From the NCBI GenBank assembly GCA_021298935.1, contig JAJTHR010000171.1:1-7608 (forward strand): a stretch of 7,608 nt of DNA. The letters run 5' to 3'. Source of the stretch: Parachlamydia sp. (GTDB lineage: Bacteria; Chlamydiota; Chlamydiia; Chlamydiales; Parachlamydiaceae). The translations under genes and the position numbers were made by a program. Position 1 is the stretch's first letter. Each line of letters opens with the position of its first letter. Under the pieces are notes generated by a model. That model did no database searches. It saw nothing but the letters and a program-made list of their open reading frames with translations, and had not been told where the DNA came from. Positions 6,767 through 7,608 of the stretch are shown here, one piece after another.

Positions 6767-7132
6767 ATGTCGTTAAAAAAAACGGATATTGCCAAATTTA
6801 AAAAAAGGCTGGAGGATATGCGCAAACAATTGACCCATTCATTAAGAGGCTCGACTGCCGAGGTCAAGACTCCAGATGAGGCGACAGGCTATTCCCAGCA
6901 CCAGGCTGACCAGGGGACCGATGACTTTGACAGAACAATCAGCCTTGAAGTCACAAGCAAGGAATATGGCATTCTAAGGCAAATTGACCGTGCTTTAGAA
7001 AAAATCAATGAAGAGACTTACGGAAAGTGTGACATTACGGGAGAAGATATTCCGATCCCGAGGCTTGAAGCGGTTCCTTATGCGACAATGACTGTCAAAG
7101 CTCAGGAAAAATTTGAGAAAGGCCTCTTATAG
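6767..7132 (+). CDS. dksA: DksA/TraR-family RNA polymerase-binding regulator with degenerate zinc finger
   Basis: The 121-residue product has the DksA layout. An N-terminal helix (5-25) pairs with a second (about 52-83) to form the coiled coil that enters the RNA polymerase secondary channel. The tip carries D52-D-F-D55-R-T, matching the D-x-x-D-R-A tip of E. coli DksA, with both acidic residues kept and the Ala changed to Thr. The C-terminal globular region reads YGKCDITGEDIPIPRLEAVPYATM. It keeps the family's G-x-x-I-x-x-x-RLEA-x-P frame, but of the four zinc Cys only C88 remains; the others are T91, T109 and A112. It is shorter than E. coli DksA (151 aa). Such Cys-poor members are known in other phyla, so zinc-independent folding is expected. 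In proteobacteria DksA works with ppGpp; whether that applies here is uncertain. lspA begins one base after its stop. Confidence 0.9.
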   Translation: MSLKKTDIAKFKKRLEDMRKQLTHSLRGSTAEVKTPDEATGYSQHQADQGTDDFDRTISLEVTSKEYGILRQIDRALEKINEETYGKCDITGEDIPIPRLEAVPYATMTVKAQEKFEKGLL

Positions 7133-7133
7133 G

Positions 7134-7608
7134 ATGGCTCTTTCATGCGGACTGCTTTCCCGGCCTAAGCGCTGCTTTCAGGGATTGTCGCTTGCCTTAG
7201 TTATTTTGGCTCTCGATCAGTTATCCAAGTGGATAGTTTTTCATCAAATTCCTTATGCTGCATCATCCATCTATCCGTATGGCGGCATAGGAATTTTTAA
7301 GGATTTTTTAGGGATTGAATTCTCGATTAATTACATGATGAATACAGGAGCCGCCTGGGGTCTTTTCGGTCATTACCAGCTGCCCCTCTTGCTCTTTCGT
7401 TTAGGCCTGATTTCCGGCTTGATCGCGTACCTGTTGTTTTATAATAAACAGCCTGCATGGGAAATCCCTTTCGTGCTGGTTCTTTCAGGGGCTATAAGTA
7501 ACGTCATGGACTATTTTATTTACGGCCATGTGATTGATATGTTCCATTTCAATTTTTGGGGCTTCGATTTTGCGGTCTTCAATATCGCGGATTGTATGAT
7601 TACATTAG
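7134..7608 (+). CDS. lspA: Lipoprotein signal peptidase (signal peptidase II), 3' end cut by window
   Basis: This inner-membrane aspartyl protease removes the signal peptide from diacylglyceryl-modified prolipoproteins. The 158 visible residues show the family blocks in order: the first membrane helix ending DQLSKW (28-33), NTGAAWGLF (70-78) after a periplasmic loop, a hydrophobic helix (83-102), SGAISNVMDYFIYGHVIDMF (118-137) and FAVFNIAD (146-153). The catalytic pair is Asp135 (VID) and Asp153 (IAD). Two departures from the usual GGAxGNxxDR block are Ser122 for Gly and Tyr127 for Arg. Roughly the last helical turns and the C-terminal tail lie beyond the right edge. The ATG at 7134 is one base past the dksA stop. 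The only Shine-Dalgarno-like sequence is AAAGG at 7118-7122 inside dksA, so translation is probably coupled to dksA. The order nrdR-dksA-lspA matches that of Chlamydia. Confidence 0.95.
   Translation, partial: MALSCGLLSRPKRCFQGLSLALVILALDQLSKWIVFHQIPYAASSIYPYGGIGIFKDFLGIEFSINYMMNTGAAWGLFGHYQLPLLLFRLGLISGLIAYLLFYNKQPAWEIPFVLVLSGAISNVMDYFIYGHVIDMFHFNFWGFDFAVFNIADCMITL

Noticed and set aside
7144..7167. ATG at 7144 as an alternative lspA start
   Set aside because: It is in a different frame and reaches a stop after seven codons; the 7134 frame carries all LspA motifs.
1..7608. tRNA, rRNA, CRISPR array or riboswitch
   Set aside because: No tRNA-like cloverleaf, repeat-spacer pattern or rRNA sequence was seen, and the only intergenic gaps are 121, 80 and 1 bases.

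Overview
The window looks like a piece of chromosome from an environmental chlamydia (order Chlamydiales, Parachlamydiaceae or a relative). The main clue is the co-directional run nrdR - dksA - lspA at the right end, which is the order known from Chlamydia (CT406-CT407-CT408 in C. trachomatis). The DksA variant with a decayed zinc finger and the moderate-to-low G+C fit this. The giant gene and the insertion-sequence end suggest an amoeba-associated lineage rather than the streamlined Chlamydia genus. Genus and species cannot be fixed from this sequence alone.

Layout from left to right. (1) Bases 2-130, plus strand: the last 42 codons of an IS630-type transposase; the rest lies outside the window. 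(2) Bases 116-6118, minus strand: one uninterrupted 2000-codon gene filling about 79% of the window. It meets the transposase tail-to-tail with a 15-base overlap, and both stop codons sit in opposite arms of one hairpin. (3) Bases 6119-6239: a 121-base, very A+T-rich divergent intergenic region with candidate promoters for both directions and several small palindromes. (4) Bases 6240-7608, plus strand: nrdR, an 80-base gap with a possible promoter, dksA, then lspA starting one base after the dksA stop and running off the window.

The right-hand genes are housekeeping. NrdR is the Zn-ribbon/ATP-cone repressor of ribonucleotide reductase genes, the DksA-like protein is an RNA polymerase secondary-channel regulator, and LspA is the lipoprotein signal peptidase. 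They share a direction and probably a transcript, but not a pathway.

The main unexplained object is the 2000-residue protein. By eye, its first ~400 residues carry the landmarks, in order, of a class II CCA-adding enzyme/poly(A) polymerase head (a G-S turn, a DVDL motif, a strand block, an RDFTINALA-like segment, and an LRxLRxxxRF-like helix). Some catalytic positions appear changed. The remaining ~1600 residues look like a long alpha-helical solenoid with TPR/PPR-flavoured stretches. This head-plus-solenoid design is an inference from motif reading, not an established annotation, and is the best candidate for something undescribed here. No tRNA, rRNA, CRISPR array or riboswitch was recognised, and no stretch over 300 bases lacks a gene.
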